Shown here: positions 55,001 to 61,000 of the stretch, piece by piece
How positions within the stretch are numbered: position 1 is the first letter of the stretch
Layout: every line of letters starts with the position of its first letter
NCBI GenBank assembly: GCA_012845835.1
Contig: JABAKD010000025.1
Location: forward strand, 214,001-278,000
DNA: 64,000 nucleotides
Source: Undaria pinnatifida
Lineage: Eukaryota; Sar; Phaeophyceae; Laminariales; Alariaceae
Direction of reading: 5' to 3'
Notes under the pieces: model-generated
What the model saw: the letters and a program-made list of their open reading frames with translations, nothing else
Told to the model about the DNA's origin: nothing
Databases searched by the model: none
Translations under genes and position numbers: made by a program

Positions 55001-58000
55001 TATACAGACCCGGCAATCGTGGGTTTAAGCTCTGTCAACGAAAATAATACTTTCCGAAGCGATGACCGCGATGGCTGCATGTGTTTCTGGCGCATCCCTC
55101 GCATGGTACCAATGGTAGTTGCTATGGTTTGCCTTTTGTAGTGCGTTTTCTTTCGAGCGAATCGCCTTGCCCGTGCTGGTACAGCAGACAGGAAGTTGCT
55201 AACACGTGTTTGTTGAAATGATGCGGAAGGCAAAACCTCTCATGCCTCGATCATCGAATACTTCTGCTTGTCGAGCGCATCCGCACTTGTTGATTTGTGC
55301 ATCGATTTATGACGGGGTTCTGACGGTTGCGCATGAAATAGTCGCAGCCCTTGTTGCTTGATAGGTCTCTACAATGTACTTCGAAGTATATATGTACCAT
55401 ATCATACAAGATTTCTGCGGCTTACGCTGCCAGCCCAAGAAGCGATTACAAGATACATGACACCTGTATACACTTCAGGAGAAGCAAACTTGGCCTGCGT
55501 ATGCAGGAAAACGCACACGAGAGCTACGCACGCTTGAATACTACCACTACTAACCCATGAATGCGTGTGCAGTTTAGTCAGTAGTCTAGTCAGTAGTCTA
55601 GTCAGTAGTCTAGTCAGTAGTCTAGTCAGTAGTCTAGTCAGTAGTCAAGTCGGTAGTCTAGTTAGTAGTCTAGTCAGTAGTCTAGTCAGTAGTCTAGTCA
55701 GTAGTCTAGTCAGTAGACCTCGGTCCGTTTATGTGGACATTGCGGCGAGAAACTTGGCTTGCTGCTGGAGCCGCAATTGGAGCTTGATAGTAAGTTTTTT
55801 ACGGGGGTGTTGGCCGTGCCGCCTAACGCCGACCACCCCACCGGAGCCCTAACCCTTACGCTAACCCTATGGCTAACCCTATGGCTATGGCTATGGCTAT
55901 GGCTACGGCTGTGGAGTGACCTGTGCTTGTACGTTGTGGCTTGCGAAGGCTTTGAGGTTGTGGCTTGCGAAGGCTTTTGGATGCTGTGGTGGGAAGTATT
56001 ATAGTTTGATTTGGCCGGATCGGGATGCTGTGGCTTGAGAAAACTCTGGTGGTGGAGCCGCTTGTAAGATACCTGGTAACCAGAGTGGATAAATAGCTAC
56101 CTCAACAACATTTTGTATCATGTTTATGCTTCCACTCCAGAGTGATTGGAGCCTATCGTGTGACAAGCGACCTGATTGTGCTAGTTATTAATAGATATTG
56201 TGAGAGCAACAGCAGAACTATTGTGCTATCATAGTTATTAATAGTTGCTGTGAGAGCAACATAACTGCAGGAGGAAATTGCCTCCCCCTGAAAGTCTTCC
56301 CAGGGTGCGTGTTGTATTCGTGTTGTATTGCCTTGCACAGTAGGGGTCCCTCAGTAAGGCGGTCTGAGTAGGGCAGTGTGCGTATACAAGGCGGTCAAAA
56401 TCGCTGGGCGCGACTGGCGACTGGGAAATGGCACTCATATCCCAGAACGAATAAGGTGGCTTCCCCCGATAAGGCGGTCCTACTGCTCTATTGCTCTGGC
56501 ACACCACCGTTTTGCTGGGGAGCCCCTATAATACCATACATACTACTACTACAGGCATACATACTACTATAGTGATAAATGCTATCATACTATATCCATA
56601 CATACTACTATCGGAGTCATACTACGATAGTCACACTACTGTATACGGTATTTGTGAATACTATATCCATACATACTACTATCGGAGTCATACTACGATA
56701 GTCACACTACTGTATACGGTATTTGTGATGTTTTTGTCGGCTTCCGCCGAACTATTTTTGGCGTGGTTTATGAGCTAGTAATATACCAGGTAATAGTTAC
56801 TCCATGACGTGTTGACCTCAGGTTTGTCGTTAGCTATCGCGCTGTGGTGGCACTTGAACGTCGGGTTTAGGGTTAGACTATGTACTATGTACTATGTAAG
56901 CCTCGACGGTGTCGTATCGGGCACCCGTTCACAATTTTTCTCAAAACACCAAGTGGTGCGGACGATTCTGCGAAATGCGGCAATCAAACGGGGCCGACCG
57001 TCCTCTTGTTTTTTTCGGATGACCTTCATACGGACGGGCTGTAGGCTAGGGTTAGGGTATAACCCTTTTTGGTCTTGATTATATCTTGATTATAGTATAG
57101 GGAAAAACGACGAATAAAACTGGCGATTGCAGCAAACGTCACACGAACCAACCCGGGCTGCTAGATCAGACGACGACATTTTTTCTTTCGAAGTCCTACT
57201 TGGAAGTATGCAAGTACCTGTAAGACACGCGCACAGCTTGCACTGCGGTGTGCCATGCTGCATGAAGATAATAAAAGAGCATAAAAGAGCATGAAAGAGC
57301 ATGCTCGCACCATGATAAGAACGCGTCTATACTGTGCTTTATTGTTCGATGTGGGCTCCAAGAGGGTTAATAGTTCAGGATAAGTTTGGTGCTATTTTTT
57401 CGAGCAAACGTTGCCTTAATTATGGAGCCACGCGCAAACCGAACCACGCCTGACTTTTCACATTCATCCCCTGAGAAGTGTTTTGTATGCTTCGCGTATG
57501 CGGCTTCGAGGGAGACGGCGTGTGGCCCCTAACGCTTTTTAGGCCGTTGCCATCTCCACGTCCCCCCCCTCCAGGGACAGTTCCGGCGGAGCTAGGTCGT
57601 CTTGGCGCTCTCCGCACCCTCCGGCTGGAGGACAATCAGCTGACCGGTGAGCTATGCCATGCACCGTATCGAGAGGGGTTGGGGGTAGAGAATGCGGTAT
57701 ACCTTAGTGGCCACTTGTTGTATCCTCTGGTGCATGTCAAGCGTGGACGTTGACCTAACCATTCGTTACCCTTCGCTTGCAAAACTCGGCCGGAATTGGA
57801 TGAAAGATATCTCCTGCGTGTCACTCGAATCTTCTGCAGCCTAACGCTCAAAATCATCAAAATCATCGAAATCATCAACATCACACTCGTCCAATGAAAC
57901 ACAGCCGCTCAAGGATGATTAAACGCGCTTTCAAACGGCTTGGTATATACATATCCGCGCATACTGTTTTTTTTTGTGCTGCACTAATGTTCCCTCATTT

Positions 58001-61000
58001 TCCCGACTTAGTGCTTTCCGACCATCTCTCGATTTTCGGTTACTATACTAAACGTTGTCATGCTAATCATTCAATTTTACGCGGGAGCTCACGCCTGCGA
58101 TACATTTCGTGGGAGATTGTACCACTGTTTGGTAGGCGTGGCGTCCGCGTACTTTTCTTTTTCCGAGATGGAAATGCAGCCCATGTTTTTTTGGGACAAA
58201 CTAACTGGGATTAGTATAGAATAACCTGTGCAGTTGTAAACGACGGATTGACGCCCGGCGCTGGTTTGACGCAGAAATGCGTTGCCGAATGCTGCAGTGG
58301 CCTTGAAACAACATCGACCCGGCGACCTGCAGTAGATCAGTGAAGTAGATCAGTGCAGTAAATCAGTGCAGTAGATGAGAACAATACGAAAAGTCAGCCC
58401 ACCGGGATTTGTGAGTGTATGGTGCCTGGATGGTGCCTTCATGACGAGAACGAACGAACATGCCCCGCCCCCGCCCCTGCGCTTCTGCGTGTTTGAAACC
58501 GTGTTTATCGCAAGAAAGAGGTGAATACAGGTGAACACAGGCAATCTGTCATAACGCGAGATTTGGGAGTTGATGGACAGCTCGGACGATAAGTTTGTAG
58601 CAGGGGGACTGTAGGGGTCCGATAGGGGTCCGCCAATAAGCCGATCGGAGTGAGGCGATATCCCGATATTAGGCGACCAAAATCGCTCGGCGCGTCCGGA
58701 ATTGCAATACAATACAGTAGTACAGTACTCATTACCTGGAACGAATAAGGCGGCTTCCCCCGATAAGGCGGTCATATTGCTCTGGCATATCATACACAAC
58801 ACCGCCTTACCCGGGGACCCCAAGTACAACTAACATACTACTAGTAGTGCTAGTATTAGTACCACTGTAGCACGTAGGCGTTGTGAGATTCATCATTGGA
58901 GGAGTTGTATCCCTCTAATGCTCCACGGGTACACGCACATGAATGACCCATCTCATGGCCTAGTTGGAGGGCGAAAATAATTGTCGAACTCAAATGATGT
59001 TGAAACGATGGCGGACAGGAGACAAGAGACGAGAGACGAAAGCTCCTTCCTCGGCTGAGGAGCTTGCCTGCGTCACGATGCAGAAGCGTTTGGCGAAAAA
59101 GGGCTAACCTTAACCCTTTGGTGGCACATAGTAGCACGCATCCTAAGCTGTTTTGCCTTGACAATTGTCTAGTTTGTTAGCGAGCATTCTACCGTCCTTC
59201 ACGACCAAGCCTACGGCATGCTATTATTAAATATTAGGGGGGATGTTACGATGGTGCTATGATGGTGTTATGATATACCCCCATTTTCGCCTACGGAATT
59301 GAGCTATCATATCATATCATATCATATCATATCATATCATATCATATCATATCATATCATGTCATATCATATCGTACCCGCACGAGTGACACTCCGTACC
59401 TCACCGATGAAAGATACTTTTGGCGATTTGTTTTGCGCAGCTTTAAAAACTTTCCGTTTCATTACGGATTGGCATCGCAAAATAACGGCGCGAAACCTGA
59501 AAACTGCAAAAAGGAACAGGGGGGTTACTCGTGCGAGTGACCCCGAACCACAGCAAAAAAAAGGCCCCGATACCCTATCCTCCTACCCTACCCTCCTACC
59601 CTACCCTCATACCCTACCCTCCTACCCTATCCTCCTACCCTACCCTCATACCCTACCCTCATACCCTACCCTCCTACCCTACCCTCCTACCCTATCCTCC
59701 TACCCTACCCTCCTACGGTATCCTGCTTCTCACGTGAAAAATTACATCTATCTCTAGGCCTTCCGGCGTGGTTGTGTGTCCCAAACAGTGACGAGGGGTA
59801 CCCTTGGTTGCGTTTTGGGTCTATATTGGAAGTACTAGGTATAGTGTTGCTGTCTTATCACTCCGCTTGGTAGAACTACTTTATTCGCGTTTGAATATGT
59901 GGATGTACGGCGCGATACCAATCAGCGCCGACGTGAGGTATTCCTGCTCTTTGCCTCCTCCTCGTCGTCCTCCTCCTCGGTTTTGAGGGGGTGCCGGGTG
60001 TTTGCCATTTTTGCCATTGTTACTGTGGGGATTGATGTATAGTCTAGTCCACTTGTTTGCGGATGGTCTAAATGCACGCATACCTTATATGTAAAGCCTG
60101 TGCGCCAGTGTTGAACTCCTTCCATTGTGGTTCCCGACCCTTACGCGCCTTCGGCTTGTCCTTGTTGCTTGACAGAAAACATGTCAGGAGGCAGTGCTTT
60201 GACCCCTTGACAGGAAACAACCTTGCAAAAGCAACCCTTCAATGGCACTAGTTTTTCCTCAGTTTGCCCGACACCACAATACTCGGCTTTAGTGTGGAAC
60301 ACTCGGCCCTTCGTCCATCTTCACAGCGCGCGGTTTTCCTTGCTTGACTTGCCTCGTGACTTGTTTGCTTGACAGGGCTCTGGAACCACGCTCAACATGC
60401 GGAGCTCGGTCAGGAGGCTCAGGGCGCTTCAGGTACGTGTTTCACCGTGTCGTGCACGCTGTTGCGCAGGGATGTCTTGCGCAAGCGTAGGGTTGTGCGA
60501 GAAATGGTATTTCTAGTGGTTGGTTTTGTTTTCTTTGTACCGTTGTCTTCGCTTACGGCGTGATTACGTCGTGAATGTCGGATTCTTACGCCTGTTTCGT
60601 GTTCGGATTGCCGTTTTCCATCCGTTTGCCGAGTGTAGTTCGAGATTGAACCACAGCTTTCAACGCGGTTGAGGAACAAATACGTTTTTTTACGGCAAAG
60701 GTGGGCATGCTGTGTATTTGTAGCGCTTTGGTGCAACCATGTGCTCTATTGTTTTGTGGCTGCACCTATCGTAGCGCAGCTGCTGGCAGCATAACTACCA
60801 CCTACATGGTACCCAATATCCTCCAGCAAGTTGCCGGTACGTACAGCGCAATACTGCTTGCCAACTCAGGGGGTATCCTACTCTTTCGCTGAGTCGTACT
60901 TTCAAGGCAAAACCGCGTTTAACAGGATATACAAGTTTCGACAATCTGTGCAGTGTTGCACTGAAACTTCGAACAAGGCTGTAAAAATAGGCAATCATCT

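Noticed and set aside
60783-60838. GSITTTYMVPNILQQVAG as another LRR exon
   Set aside because: It starts like an LRR exon (GSI) but has no AG acceptor in the right phase and lacks the ELG and LxLxxN pattern.
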